Origin: Thozetella sp. PMI_491
Lineage: Eukaryota > Ascomycota > Sordariomycetes > Chaetosphaeriales > Chaetosphaeriaceae
Assembly (NCBI GenBank): GCA_021432635.1
Contig: MU270060.1
Coordinates: forward strand, 248,001-312,000
Direction: 5' to 3'
DNA length: 64,000 bases
Shown: positions 1 to 12,357 of the stretch, one piece after another
Layout: each line of letters opens with the position of its first letter
How positions within the stretch are numbered: position 1 is the stretch's first letter
Notes under the pieces: generated by a model
What the model saw: only the letters and a program-made list of their open reading frames with translations
The model's database searches: none
Told to the model about the DNA's origin: nothing
Program-made: the position numbers and the translations under genes

Positions 1-462
1 ATCCTTGACGGACCGAAGCCTGACGGACATCTTCCGGGTTTCCGCTTCGTCTGTGTCCTGCCCCATCGCATGCTGGAGGAACTGTTGTCGGACTTGGCGC
101 GGATTGCTTCCTTTGGCCTTCTTGAAGTTGTTCCCCGACCGGGTGGGAAGTGTGTCGGTGGCCTTCTCAGACAAGGCGTTTTCGTCAATGCCGAAGTCGT
201 GTTGTAAGAACACCTTTCGCGGCATGAACTTTGCTTCAGCAGTGCTTTTGATGCCTCGAGCCTCCCACTGCGAATCTTGAGCCATAGTGTCCTGCCAGTC
301 CCTTGTAATTTTCCGTGCCTGTGGGAGTTTTGATGGAGTGATAGACGGGAACCCGATGAGCCAGGAGCACAACTGCGTTTTGACATTCCGCTCAGCAGAC
401 CCATCCACGAGTTGCCGAGGCCATAGAACAGCTTTGTCGGGAAAGAGCAAGGATTTGATATC
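1..462 (-). CDS. Unknown protein, partial (3' end off the left edge)
   Basis: The minus strand is open for about 155 codons from 462 to the window edge, with composition typical of coding DNA: charged, few Leu or Ser runs, and a readable stretch with WPRQLVDGSAERNVKTQL near its start. I recognise no family. Upstream on the same strand, 715 down to about 520 is a second open stretch starting with an ATG at 715. It is followed by an intron-like segment with a CTAAC branch point and a TAG acceptor at 462, so it may be the first exon. The donor that would join the two frames is ambiguous, so I list only the second segment. Direction and coding status are moderately supported; function is unknown. 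Confidence 0.4.
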
Positions 463-932
463 TACATAAAGTTAGTTTTCAAGCCTTATAGGTTGTAAAA
501 ATAAACATTCCTTCAAATACGACACGGACACCAGCCTGCATTTCGACGTTCCTCTCATGCCTGTCCAAGGCCGAGGGTCCCGTTATCTGGAACTTTATAT
601 GAATATACCACTCATGCTCGAAATGTGCCAGTAGATCTTCTTTCGTTAGGTCAGAGGCCACATGGGCTCCAGCAGGAGTAACACCTAGTTGTGGGGATGC
701 ATCATTCGTCGTCATATCTGTCGCTCTGCCGAGAGGAGTTGCAATAAAGGTTGTACTGTAGCATGTGACGTGGTTCCTGAAATAAAGTTGACAAGCACCC
801 GTGAATCTTATGTCAGCATTCCGCTTTAGGCGGGGGGCCCCTTCCCTTCACGGGACCCGCGGATTTAAGCCCCACGGGACCCAGGGTCCACTACAGGCAC
901 AGGTCCTGTGCCTCTAATCTGGCACAGGTCCT

Positions 933-1150
933 GGGGATCACTAAATCCGCGGGTCCCGCGAATAACTATAGTCTCACGCGGGCCCCGCGAAAATTAGGTA
1001 AGCCTGGACCCTAACCCTGGGATCCCCCATATGGGGGAGGGGGGGGGGGGGGGTCTGCGACCACCATATCTAAGATCGTATGCCCTTATATTTTAAAAAT
1101 AAAGCGGCCAGCTGGCGCAGAGGATATATGGTCGTAAATATCGTAAATAT
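933..1150 (+). repeat. Palindrome-rich dispersed repeat, copy A
   Basis: This segment matches 6283-6498 in order and direction: a shared GGGGATCACT start, two GC-rich hairpins, a CCTGGACCCTAACCCTGGGA block, CATATGGGGGAGG, a long shared core reading CCACCATATCTAAGATCGTA, and an end with GCCAGCTGGCGCAG(A/T)GGATATATGGTC. Copy A has hairpins at 948-960 and 977-989 with arms CGCGGG/CCCGCG and a poly-G run at about 1039-1053. Just outside lie a 15-bp perfect inverted repeat (852-866 with 943-957) and a 17-nt palindrome (896-912). The TGGCGCAGNGG box resembles a tRNA A box, but I see no B box. It looks like a short non-autonomous element. Confidence 0.7.
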
Positions 1151-2392
1151 GAAAGCAATTATTTTATAAACTTTATAGAGAACGTTTTGACTGGCTTTTA
1201 TTTGCTAAAACGTTATAAGATGGAAGCCTAGGGACCTGTACTTACTGTAATCTAGTAGTCTCGTGATTTGAGTAGGTCTGCCGTTTAGTGGCTGTTATAG
1301 GAGTAGGGTTTAAGGACTTTAATCTGTGACGCCTATGTTATAGTAGCCAAGCATCCCGATCGTTATTGCTACCTAGAGAAGGACTATATGCCTTTAGCCT
1401 CGCCATTATTGCCATTGACACCAAAAACATCAACAAAACGACAGATGCCATAGCAAGCTGCGGCCTTCTTACCCCCTGCCTTCGGCTTGACGCGAGGTAA
1501 CATAGCTTCGTCATTGCGACCGCCTTTTCTCGCTGAGACGCGGCGTGGCATATGCTTTTAAAAGGTGCTATTCTTGACTTGCTAAAAAGACATAGCAAGA
1601 TGGTTTAAGCTAACCAAATGTAAAGACTCTGCTCCTAGTGGTGTTGCGTAGGATGTCTCTATAATCTTCTTACCATATAGTGTCCCTAGGGGATGTCTGT
1701 CTTACTTTATATAAGGCACTGCCTTGGGGAACAGGCTCGTCTTGCTGCGCGGCCTTTGGCGACTTAGACAATTGCCCTGGTAGTGCCGTGGCAGGCGGCG
1801 TAGGAGAATGCTTTAGGTCGCGTGTCTCTTACTAGTTAGCCCTAGAGTCACGGCGTTTATATAGGTGGCGTCTGACGGCCTAAAGCAAGAATAGGTGCCT
1901 CTTGTCCTACTCGTTGCCTAGGTCAAGACATACTGAGTTCTTTCGCGGCCGAGGATCGCGCGACTCAGAGCCATGCAGGTCGACCACGTATTGTTTGAGG
2001 GAAGAGTAAGGACCTGGTATATCTAGAACCCTGATGTCGTTTGCCGTGTCGCCGTTTCGGAGAGCGAGGATGGCTTCAGGTGGGAGATTCTCCGCCGCGT
2101 TCGTTAGAGATGGATCGGCCTGTAGAGGCGCGGGCGAGGATGGCCTCGGCAAGGGTACTGATAGAGAGGAAGAGCTGCACATGGTCTCAAATAGGGCTGC
2201 TTGGGTAGATGTATCAGACTTCTATTGGCTGGTTATGTTTTTGGGAGACTTATAGGCTACCTCACTCCCCCAATATCATGAATAGTAAGTACTATATAAA
2301 AAATGGTAATTGAGTAGAGATGTCAAACGCTATACTTCATGCTCAAATCAACATCCTCATCTTCTGCTACCGAAATGTATAAGCGCCTCCAA
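1151..2392. other. Gene-free relic DNA
   Basis: AT-rich, TpA-rich sequence with only short open frames that I cannot match to a family. The longest is 1907-2182 on the minus strand. Composition and broken frames suggest decayed, possibly RIP-mutated, mobile DNA. I see no structural RNA or intact gene. Confidence 0.4.
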
Positions 2393-3950
2393 TCAACATT
2401 GAGTCCTGAGCTCGGGAGTAGAGTGAGTCTCGTTAGCCTCAGCAAAGACACTATCGACAACAGGCGCAGCAATATCAACAATCTTGATAGCCGCAATTTC
2501 TTTTTCCATCAATTGGTACTTTTCCAAACCCTTGATGAAAAGAGAAGATTGCATTGCAGTCTCCCAATTATGGACAAGCAGCGAGTTGTTATACGAAGCT
2601 AAGACTGCCTCCTTACTTCTCGGTACGAGCGCTTCATCGTAATTCTTGACTGCAGCGATGAGCTCTTCAGGTGTGTGCTCTTTCATGGCTTGGAGATGGA
2701 CGAGGAAGTCTGCGGCATCAGTGATGGCATTGTTTACGCCTTGTCCACGATCTAGAAAGATTTCAAGTAAGTAGACATTCTTAATACGAATATGAACTGG
2801 ACTCACGGAAAGTTATTGGATGTGCAGCATCTCCAGCTAGAGTGACAAGGCCCGCTCCTTCCCATGCTTTGGGCGACCAGGTTGAAAGTCTGTTATGCCA
2901 CACTTTTGTCCCAAGTGGAATGGTTGTGAAGACCTCGTTCCAAGGATAGGCATATTCTCTCCCGCGCCTGTACATATCTTGCAAAATAGCATCTCCTTCA
3001 AGATCTGTCGGCTTGTCTGACCGCCATGACTGGATCAACATGAATGTCCATTCCGCAGGATCCTCTGATGTGGCATCATGAACTTGAGACTCATTAGTGA
3101 ATGTATATCTAGGATTCCTGGGGAAATATACCTCCCGTCCAGGTAAATAGTCCTTCAGGGTGGAGAGTGATTACGTGATTCCTGTTTAACGATCGGAGAG
3201 CAAGGGCTGCTTCTCTGCTAACCTTGGAAATTGTTATACTAGAAACAATTGGACAAGGCAGCAGTGCTGCTTCCTTGGGGCCCAGAAGATATTCGCGAGT
3301 GAGCGAATGTGCGCCTTCAGCACCGACAAGAAGATTGCCGCTTTCTTTCGTACCATCTTCGAAAGTGATTGTCACTATGTTGTTTGATGTTGCAATATGC
3401 CTCAGTTGTTTACCCCACTATATTCAGTTAGACAAATATGGAAGAACGTGGTAGTATCTAGGAAGATGCGAGATGTACCTGGATATCAAGACCATCTTGT
3501 AGCATTGCGAGCCACTTCCTCCTCTGCACTCGCCAGGAGAAAGGAACCAAGTTAGGGTTCAACAATTCTCCAGTCCGACCATTATAAATCGGCATACTAT
3601 TTTTCTCATCCGTGTCATAGTTCGGATCAGTTTGTACGGTCTTCACTAGAGGAAGAAGATGCTCGGGTAAACAGGTTTTGAGCCCATTCTGTCCCCAGTG
3701 GATGGAAAAGTTCCAATCTCGAGGTCGTTGATACAAGCTTGTGTCTCGTTCAAACACAGTGCAGGCAATTCCAACCTAGCTGTGTGAGGAGCGGTCCTGA
3801 CAACAATGTCATTACTTACCTTCTTCAGAGCGTGGGCGAATAGCAACCCCGCCGATCCTTACACAACTTAGTCAAGGTCAGAGATATACAACATGGACAC
3901 TAACCAGAACCCACTATCAACACCCGGAGTGGCGAGGATGGAGAGCCCAT
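2393..3950 (-). CDS. FAD-dependent monooxygenase (aromatic hydroxylase / FMO type)
   Basis: Six exons on the minus strand: 3905-3950, 3820-3857, 3479-3775, 3132-3417, 2807-3064, 2393-2751; 427 residues. The N-terminus carries a Rossmann FAD motif (VLIVGSGSAGLLFA, GxGxxG). The mid-protein LVGAEGAHS corresponds to the family's DG-type motif, with Glu in place of the usual Asp. The C-terminal GDAAHP...RGQGVNNAITDA is the GD motif that binds the FAD ribityl chain. Proteins of this class add one oxygen to small, often aromatic, substrates using NAD(P)H. The intron at 3065-3131 restores a frame that otherwise looks shifted, so the gene appears intact. It stands alone between two copies of a dispersed repeat, with no biosynthetic neighbours. 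The substrate cannot be inferred. Confidence 0.88.
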
Positions 3951-6028
3951 GTTTGAAGAAGTATTGCAGGATGTGGAAGGGTTTTAGAGTGCTTGTTTGA
4001 AGGCGTAGTTCGAGACGCAGAAAGACTTGAGAGTGCTCGATGTTACAGATAAAATGGGTGATTCCCTAGAACATATATAGGAAGTTCACCAGCCCACATA
4101 TAAAGCTAACACCGGTGTTTGCCGTGTCCCGAAGCCCTGAACCCAGATAATCTGTGATTTGAAAGCAAGAACTGAAAGAAGACCCTGTCTGCGGCAATTT
4201 CTGGTATCCTGCATTGAGTGAGGCCGATGTGCCATGTGCTCATCTTCAAGCGGGGACACTTTTTCCCCTGAAAAATCATTGGTTCCTAAGATATTGTATT
4301 TCAAAGCAATGTTGTATTTCAAAGCATTAGATGCCTTAGGCGACTACTTAGACCAACATACAGCAGATAGCCTATACACGCTCCTGTATGTAGAAGAGGG
4401 TAGTCGCCAGTCATATTGGCAGCTGCTCTGCTACAGTGTAAATAAAGATTGAAGGTCAGGGATGACCTTGCTGAGGACAGGAATTACGGAACCTATGTCA
4501 GACGTGGCCGCAGGTGCTGGCCTAGATATATCACTGTGATGCTCAAGCACAGAAGAAGATAGGAGTGTTTAGAGGTAGCAGATATAGGAGTCAGCCCAGA
4601 CAAAGACACGGCCAGGGCTGGCTGTGTTCATATACGCCGTAGCATGCTCTCTCCGTGCATTCTCTTGCAGTTACTACGCAAGGCGTGCGCACAGCATTGT
4701 GCGTCTCGTGGGAGCCTCCGATGTTCCGGGGATCTCGCTGAAGTAAATACCCACCTAACCTGGAGGTCGACGATGCAGCAGTAATTTTCTACATCACTAA
4801 AGAGCAGATTTGATCCCTGCGGTATAGTTCCTTATCCTTCTTCCCATCATGTTCTTGATTGATGTAAAATCACGAATGTGTGGTAGATATCGAGTCTTGA
4901 CATGGGACCACTAAAGGTAAAGAGTCTGAGGATGGGGGTGAGAGACAGAACATCTGAAAATTTATAAGTACTGGAGCCTCGGAATTGGTCTTTTCTCTGG
5001 TCTCAAAAAATGAGTAGCCTCTCGAGGATCTGATCCCGTCGAGCTCCTCTTCTTGACGCTGTTCTAACTGCAACAGAAACTGTCCATTTTGCATATACTC
5101 TATTAATCTCTTTGCTCTCTATATGTTATTGTTGAGATACTTTGCTAAGTATATGTATTGTTAAGCTTTGCTTACAGTTTTGAAAAGGGGCATGCCCAAT
5201 TGCTGTAGCCCCTACGTCCACACTTCATCCAACAAACCTAGAACCACATCATTTCTGACCATTAGCATGTTCGAAGTTTAATTTAGGAGATTTCAAAGAG
5301 TGAGACGAAGGGTTAAATCAACTGTGGCGTGAGACGAGGAGTGATAGCTTCCCAGAATTTAAATTGGCCAGACTGATTGAATTCTTTCGCCCAGCCAAAT
5401 ACGTCTAGTCAAAAAATTTGAAGATATGTTGTCTAACTGTGGAATAGCCTGACATAAAGGCGTTTTTAAAAGTTTGTTGCTATAAATCTGTCACAGATTG
5501 TCATTGTTACTATTAGTCTTATCATATGGTATAATTATAGCATGAAGAGCAACTAACTATAAGTTAAATTTGGCTATGTCATACAAAGTCATATAAGTGT
5601 CATGTTGATACTAGTGACAAAAGCTTAGCCTTAGAAACACTGCCTTAACTTCATTATACTTATATTTGTAGTGTTGTGGCTTGTGACAAATGCCTCGAAG
5701 AGCTAGGTCTGTAGTTATAGAGGTAAGTTTTGCTGACTTGCTAGGCAAATGTTTAGGCGGTGGATATATTATTAAGAAGAAAATTAGATATTTGCTTAAA
5801 AAGAGACGTGTTTTAAACATATAACTGACTTACAAAAGCGTGTCAATGACATCGACACTGCCAATCGCCTGAGTTGGCTTTTGGTTGATGTCTTGTAGAA
5901 GTATATGATGGAAGCTGAGGGATAGGTAGATAAGGAATGCTAAAAGCACTTAAACAACCCAAGTGAGCTTAAACTTTATAGTTGTAGATATAGAACAAGA
6001 TTGATTCACTTTAAGCTTCGAGAGACTC
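3951..6028. other. Intergenic, no gene recognised
   Basis: Only short unsupported frames. A 15-bp word occurs twice at 18-bp spacing (4294-4308 and 4312-4326). From about 5100 the sequence becomes very AT- and TpA-rich, like decayed repeat DNA. Confidence 0.4.
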
Positions 6029-6112
6029 ATGAGAGAGAGCTAATGAGAGAGAGCTAATGAGAGAGAGCTAATGAGAGAGAGCTAATGAGAGAGAGCTAAT
6101 AAGAGAGAATTC
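6029..6112 (+). repeat. 14-bp tandem repeat, five perfect copies
   Basis: The unit ATGAGAGAGAGCTA repeats perfectly five times (6029-6098), followed by one diverged unit. It lies in AT-rich relic DNA, with no coding frame across it. Confidence 0.9.
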
Positions 6113-6282
6113 TTATTATATAAGTTAAAAAGGGGCTGAAGAATAAGCCTGGTCTCGGTCGAAAACACACAAGTAACACGACAGCTGGCTCCCGTGTAAG
6201 CCGTAGATTTTGCCCTTTTAGGACGAAAAGATATTTCCTAAAAGAGCCTAGCGGCTGTCCCCAGGTGCTGAGTTACCAATCA

Positions 6283-6498
6283 GGGGATCACTGTAAATCC
6301 ACCGGTCCGGTGGATTTAATATTTTACCGGGCCGGTGAGAGCTACGTAAACCTGGACCCTAACCCTGGGATCCTCCATATGGGGGAGGGGGAGGGGGATG
6401 GTCTGCAACCACCATATCTAAGATCGTATGCCCTTATATTTTAAAAAATAAAAAGGCCAGCTGGCGCAGTGGATATATGGTCTTAAGTATCGTAAATA
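6283..6498 (+). repeat. Palindrome-rich dispersed repeat, copy B
   Basis: Second copy of the element at 933-1150, in the same orientation. The two hairpins (6299-6313 and 6326-6336) keep their position and symmetry, but their arms read CCACCGG/CCGGTGG and ACCGG/CCGGT instead of the CGCGGG arms of copy A. The telomere-like CCCTAACCCT word and the A-box-like TGGCGCAGTGG are conserved. An A-rich run follows 30 bp downstream. Confidence 0.7.
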
Positions 6499-6527
6499 CC
6501 AACTAGTCAAAAGCTTAGTAAAAGTAG

Positions 6528-6552
6528 TAAAAATAAAAAAAAAAAAAAAAAA
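6528..6552 (+). repeat. A-rich tract
   Basis: A nearly pure A run shortly after repeat copy B. It may be the 3' tail of a retroposed element or simple sequence; copy A lacks an equivalent tail. Confidence 0.5.
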
Positions 6553-9047
6553 CAGCCAGCGAGCCAGTTGAACTGCCCTCCCCATACCACAACTAATCCT
6601 CCTCAAGAAGCGTATGAAATCCACGTAGACTAGTAAATTATTCCTTTACGTTCCACCTGCTCATCCACTCGAGCCTGGAGATGGCGCCTCTCGGCCGCGT
6701 TCCAATCTAAATAAGCCATCTTTGCCTCCTGAGTCCAGGGCCTACCCTCACAAAGCCTCCCCATCTGCTTCCAGTCAAGGCACCAGCTATACCAGGCTTG
6801 CTAAGTGCCTAGGAGACACATACCACTAGGCTGCGCCGACTATGTGGCCCTGCCTCATGCCTCGCTGAGGACTTGGTATTGGATCTAGTTTTCGGCAACC
6901 AGCCCGAGGATTGTGTGTCAGAGTTATTTCGGCTAAGGCGCTGGAAAGCACTGGGAGCATAGGGGACTACGGCGGCATGGCCTTAAATGGCTACACGCGG
7001 AAGTATTGGAGGAGCTGCGCACATGTAGATATGGCAACGCTATGGGGTTTGACTAACGCTGGCGACCCCTACGGATTAATTGAGTAGCTTCTGTGCTGGG
7101 CACGAGAGCTGTGTTTCATATAAGAAGCCGTAGAACGATGCCTTTATCTTATGAGAAGGGTAGAGCTTAGTCTTAGTCCTAATCTGATGCTTGCTTACTA
7201 CGCCTACACTGCTCTTAAACTTCGCCTATTCCTTTACACTTCCCTGTCTCCCGACCTACCTCCTCTTATTATAGCGCTGCGGGTGCTATGCTTTGCCGTG
7301 TCGCTTCTGTCTCTTTACTCTGCTACGACTAGCCCTGACACAAGCTCTTATTTGTTACGTGTTAGGCTTGCTAGCGCTACTAAAGCTAGGAATAAAAATA
7401 GCTATTTTTTAAACTTATACCTATGATTTATTACAGTCTTTTTAACGGCGTCGTCTGTAATTCTTAGATTAAAAGTAATATAACCTCGTCAGAAATAATG
7501 AAAGGCAACTAGACAGGTTTAGAAAATTATAGAAGTACATATATTTGAACCAGATTTAGTTTGTATAGGGTCTAAAAAAGCACCCCTATAAACTTGCTCT
7601 ACATTTAGTTTTATAGCACATCAATCACGGCGGCAAAATAAGGTTCCTAACTACGCCACAATCAGCACCCTAAGCACACCCCAAGTACAGGTTAAAGCGG
7701 CAGCAGCACCGGCCCACCCACGAAATAGGAACCTTTAATGACGAGATTCGTCTTGTATATTGGGCTGTTATATCCAGGCATCAGGGGCTAGTTGGGGCGA
7801 AAATTGCAAAGGCAGCTGCTACTTTTAGGGATTCGACTCCTTGGCTGCTCCGCAATAGCGGTAGTGCGCATTGGCGCGCAGCCATACGGAGGCGCATTTA
7901 GCAAGAATAATACCTAAATATGTTGACAAAGACTATCCGCCTCATATGCATGTAATACTCTTCAGAATCCTCTGTTGTCTGCGTCCGGACCGGCGGCTGT
8001 CACACATGTCCCACGCCTTGCATCCCGAGATACGTCGGGTTTGAGATCATCTAGCATAATGTTGGAAGAAGAGAGTGAGCAGTCTCGTTTTGTAGGGCCA
8101 GTATGGTTAAGTTCCAAATTGGCAGCGACACTCCCCTCTGTGACGGAGGCTACCAAACTGAACTCTGCTCTGCAGACCTTGCATGCGCACTTGAGTATGT
8201 TAAACAGGGTGGAGAAGAATGGTGTCTCTGGGGCATTAGCTAACCCCACGGCACAGGCGGAACTGAAGCTTCGGCAGCAGGTTCTTTGCGACCCGCAAGA
8301 TGTCACAAAGCGATGAGTCTCTTGACCCTACAACTTTGCCAGTGTCATCCCACATAGATGCAAATCTAGACGTCACAGGTGATTCCAGTTCTTGGTGAGT
8401 CCACAGCGAATGATTTGGCCTGAATGCATCCAGAATGCGTCGAAATTATTGCCACAGGGGTCACGCCATGCATCTCAACTTGCCGAACACGAACAGCAAC
8501 AACACACAACCGGGTCCTGATGATTCCCAAGGCGAGATATCGGGGTCCTCTAACTATGCTCATGGGATGTAATCGGATGAATATGCCGCTATGTAGACTT
8601 GAGAGTTGCGAGCTATCTATAAAAACGTTTTATGTGATTTTCGATTGTTGTGAATGTATTATTTGAAGAACTTCCCTTTATCTTAGCATTACAACCCATG
8701 AATTGTGGCCTGAATAATCCATGTCCTGATCCGGATTCCATTAGCCATCCGCACAAAACGCTTTGAATGCTTCTGCAGCTATGCTGGCGCTTCCAGTATT
8801 TCAAAGGCAAATTTTCAATTAACATAATCGTAGATCGATCCATAGAGCGTAGCAATACTTGTTCTGCGTTAAACACATCTGACCTCGGTGAACAGGTCTA
8901 ACATAGGCTGCTGGTGGCGTATATTAAGCAACGCGCTAGGCTCGGTCAAAGGAACCCTCCTCAGCAGTGACCCCAGATCTTGCAAATGCAGTCATCCCAT
9001 GATAACCCGACGTAGCCCTCTACCTCAAAGAGATCATTCAAATGTCT
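6553..9047. other. Gene-poor relic region
   Basis: AT-rich sequence with no convincing gene. A 91-codon frame at 7151-7426 (plus) is Leu/Ser/Tyr-rich and matches nothing I know. At 7962-8316 both strands are open, which usually means neither is informative. I see no transposase or reverse transcriptase motif. Confidence 0.35.
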
Positions 9048-10431
9048 CTATGGGGCGGTGGTATCCAGCTTCTTATTAGCCCATCCCATGCGAGGAGTAG
9101 CCCCGCCTTCGAAGACCACGAAGGCTGCCTTGAGCGCTACGTCACCAAAGATATTGATGTTTCCAATGCCGTCTGGGCGCGGCTGGAGCCCCCCGAAGCA
9201 TTGCGTACTGCCCCTCTGGATGGGGCTGTGGTTCATAAAGTTGGGCGGTATGGTAAAGCGCGCTTCGCCAATGCCGTAGGTGAAGGATGGCAATACAGTC
9301 GTGCACGGAAATACGTATCCGCCGACGAGATCGCTGATACTCGCCTTGGGAACCTTGGCATAATATGCGCGTACAATGTCATACGGCAGGTACAGGAGAG
9401 TGGTGCCTGTGTCAGCGATGCCACTCACGCTGGTGTTCTTGAATGCATCGGTGCCGAAGCCGTACCCGGTCGATGTGAAAGACCAGTAACCCCGGGATTG
9501 TGTGACTGGGGTGTAGATAATGTCCCCCGTGTACTTGGACTTGTCGATGTAGCCAAAGTCGTAGGTGCCATCTATAGTGAAGAATTAGAGTTGACCAAAT
9601 CTAGCGGAAGCGCATTGACTCACTGCCATGGCGCCTTAGGTCGCAAGTGAAAAGAGGCTCGTCGAGAGTGGCTTTGGCGTTATCGAAGAAGGTATTCTGC
9701 CGGGTAGGTGAGACAGTATTCATGTTTGAGAATCCAAGTCCGAGAAGGCCGTGGATCTTGGTGTCTCTTGTGAACTGCGAGGACACCTGCTTCGCACTCT
9801 CGACAGCCTGGTTCTCGACGGCAAAACTCCCTACGGTGACCTTGTCCGTAAAAACGCTTCCGCCGCACGAACTGCCATCTCCGTAGCTAATGATCCAGCT
9901 AGCTCCCTTCAAAGATTTCGACGTGGTGCTTGAAGCCGGCGTGTAGACAGCTTGGCCCCTGACCATGGATTTCGGCGTCTCGCTGCTGAAGACCCACAAG
10001 TCCGAGGACCCTGTGTCGAAGTCGAGATACAATGTCTGCGGAGGTGTTCCGATCTCAACCGGGGACACATAGGCCTTGTCATCTGAAGTCTCGGGGATGG
10101 CTAGCACGGTGCCGTTACCACGGCGCCACAGCTGGGTCTTTGACACAGCCGTCCTGAGGTAGGCCGGGATTTCCCAACCATACTTCAGGTGCGTTCTGTA
10201 AACTGAGAGTGCGGGGTTGACTATGGACATCCGGTTAGCGACTGATCTTCGATGCATACCTGGCCATGATCGTGTGCGTCTGCGACGGCCTGGCTTAGGC
10301 TACTTACACTCGTGGTCAGGATTGTAGATCTGTGGGACGCTGGCTGTTCTTCCACCCAACGCCGGCGCTGCAGCAACATTTGTAACAGTAGCCAAGAGCG
10401 CAGTTGATAGAATACCTGCTAATGAAGTCAT
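9048..10431 (-). CDS. Secreted aspartic protease (pepsin family A1)
   Basis: Three exons: 10308-10431, 9624-10259, 9048-9571; 427 residues, usual for fungal aspergillopepsin/penicillopepsin precursors. The N-terminus (MTSLAGILSTALLATVTNVAAA) is a signal peptide, followed by a propeptide of about 70-80 residues. Both catalytic aspartates are present: DFDTGSSDLW (Asp about 123) and IADTGTTLLY (Asp about 307). YGDGSSCGG is the flap with its conserved Tyr. The enzyme should be secreted, self-activate at acidic pH and cleave proteins internally. The gene lies 1.9 kb from the SnoaL gene, divergently, and probably does not belong to the metabolic block. Confidence 0.93.
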
Positions 10432-12357
10432 TTTGGCGTCGGCAATCTCGGGGTGTAGGTTCGTTCGTGCGTGCGCAGGAGCGGGATCTAGTAGGTGGAA
10501 AAGGATGGTCCAAGATGCGCGAGCAGGAGGATGAACAAGATCCCCGTTACCTCCTTAGCGAAGAATAAAAGCGATCTAAACAGTCTTAACTCTCCGCAAG
10601 ATGTCAAGTTCGGATGCGAAGCTAAAAGAAGATGCCGGTGAGCTACTCCCCTCCTAGGATCCCCAGGGGTCGAAAACCCACTCCCTTCACTTGCAATCTC
10701 GGCGGCTATCATGTAAATTGGATCATCTTTACTGGCTGTCCAGTGATTTGGGTGACCGAGGCTCCGGCACAGCGTACAAGCAATAAGTTGCGCGATAAGA
10801 GCACGAGGTTGTCGAGATTAGCCTATATTGTGGCCCGTGCCTCCTCCGCTCCCAGTACGATCTGGACCTCTTGGCGGCACTGCGGTACTATCGGTTACAG
10901 AAAAGGGTAGGCTAAGCCTATTTATTCGAAATCGATCAGCGTGCTAACTGCCGACAGGGCGAGGCGGAACCCCCTCCGCCTGGCTTGGCCTCGCCGCCCA
11001 CCTTATTCTTTCCATTTCTACCTCTCATTTCCCCCTATCTTGTGGCAGTCATGGGTCTGTGATCGCATACAGATCTGCCAGAGATTTCTAAAACGAACAC
11101 GGAGCGTAGCCGCCTCTCATTCGTTGAAGCCACTGACATCTTCCAGGTGATGTAAGGCGTGTCTAATCGAGTCCCGATATGTGCCGCCTCGGCACTACCC
11201 GACGCTTGCCGCTGGTAATTAAATTTGGGTCAGTCCGGAGCCCTCGTGACAGCTTGACCCGACACATCCACAATAGGACCCTAGCGAGGACCGTATGCCA
11301 TCGATCTCCGCTCTGTTTCTTGTAGGCATTTCGTATTCTCTGCTGGTGCTGCAGCTTTACCTCTGAGAAGCCATTGTGCGACTTGCAGGTTATTGGGGTA
11401 AGAAGAATTAGGTAGAACTTTACATCCCTAAAATGCCTGGAAGAGAAGCCCGAGGTTCCCAATTCGACACATACCAGTCGAGATGTTAACAACTCGTGCA
11501 CAAAGTCCAAACAGCTGCTTGCGATGACACATGCCGAGTACCAGCTATTCATACACCACCTCATTGCCTCTGTAACTTGGCTAATGAAAATGCAGGAGTA
11601 AAACTGACCTTCAAGAAATGCCAACTCATGGGAACAGTAGTCGCAATGACCCAATCAACATCATGAATGAGGGTGTGATAACTGCCAGGCCTTCAGCAAG
11701 TACATAGCGTGCCACTGTGAGGGTATCTAACCCCACTCTTGAATAAGCCCCGTATCTGTCAAAAATCACAAACTCCAAGCCCCTCATAGTAAACGCGATA
11801 AACAGAGCAGTTTCACCGACCTACGTCTCATGCTATGCCATGACGAGAACAAACTCGCATTATGCCCGTGGTATCAGTTGATTCTGAAATTGGATAAGGC
11901 TGGCATCCGTCACGGATGTTCTACAGCAGTACCTAGTGGAGATGGCGGCATTAGTCGGGCTTATCAGCTACACGCCTAGCTACTTCGGGAATCCATGCGG
12001 CTATGCCTCTAGCTAATAGACTAGAAATCGTCTCGAGAGATGGCCCCTAGCCTTCGGTGACCCCCCCAAGTGCAGAAGAGAATGGGTGGACTGGGTCTGT
12101 ACGTGATTGTATGTGGACTACAATTCGAGGAACTGTGCCACTGCGCAGGGACCTCATACACACCCCTCGCTCCATGTTGCAACCCTAATCCGACATTGCC
12201 CGCTATTCGCGTGCCACACAGGGATTCCCCGCCTTTCTCTGACGTATTTAGTTGTCCGATTTCGAGATACTGAACCATTCCAAGCTGAACCATAGCATCT
12301 ATTCTACCATTGCCTGGCCGTATAACTCCCCATTGGCGAAAAGCCTTCTCATATAAC
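10432..12357. other. Intergenic region between protease and SnoaL-like gene
   Basis: No gene recognised. The longest frame (11163-11654, minus) starts with TTG, has no family resemblance and contains splice-like signals. The divergent promoters of the two flanking genes must lie here. Confidence 0.4.

Noticed and set aside
3065-3131. Apparent frameshift in the FAD monooxygenase gene
   Set aside because: A 67-nt intron (GTATAT...ACTAAT...CATCAG) removes the shifted frame and gives TWTGEDPAEWTF, which fits the family. No frameshift is needed.
3131-3240. 43-nt intron alternative inside the monooxygenase
   Set aside because: It would remove the conserved HPEG-type strand; the 67-nt intron keeps it.
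6029-6112. CRISPR-like array
   Set aside because: Units are 14 bp with no spacers, and the genome is eukaryotic.
7962-8316. Overlapping 113-114 codon frames on both strands
   Set aside because: Both strands open together with no domain; treated as chance.
9042-9650. 202-codon plus-strand frame
   Set aside because: It lies antisense over the third exon of the aspartic protease, whose motifs are unmistakable.
11163-11654. 163-codon minus-strand frame
   Set aside because: It starts with TTG, has no recognisable domain and has no clear splice partners.
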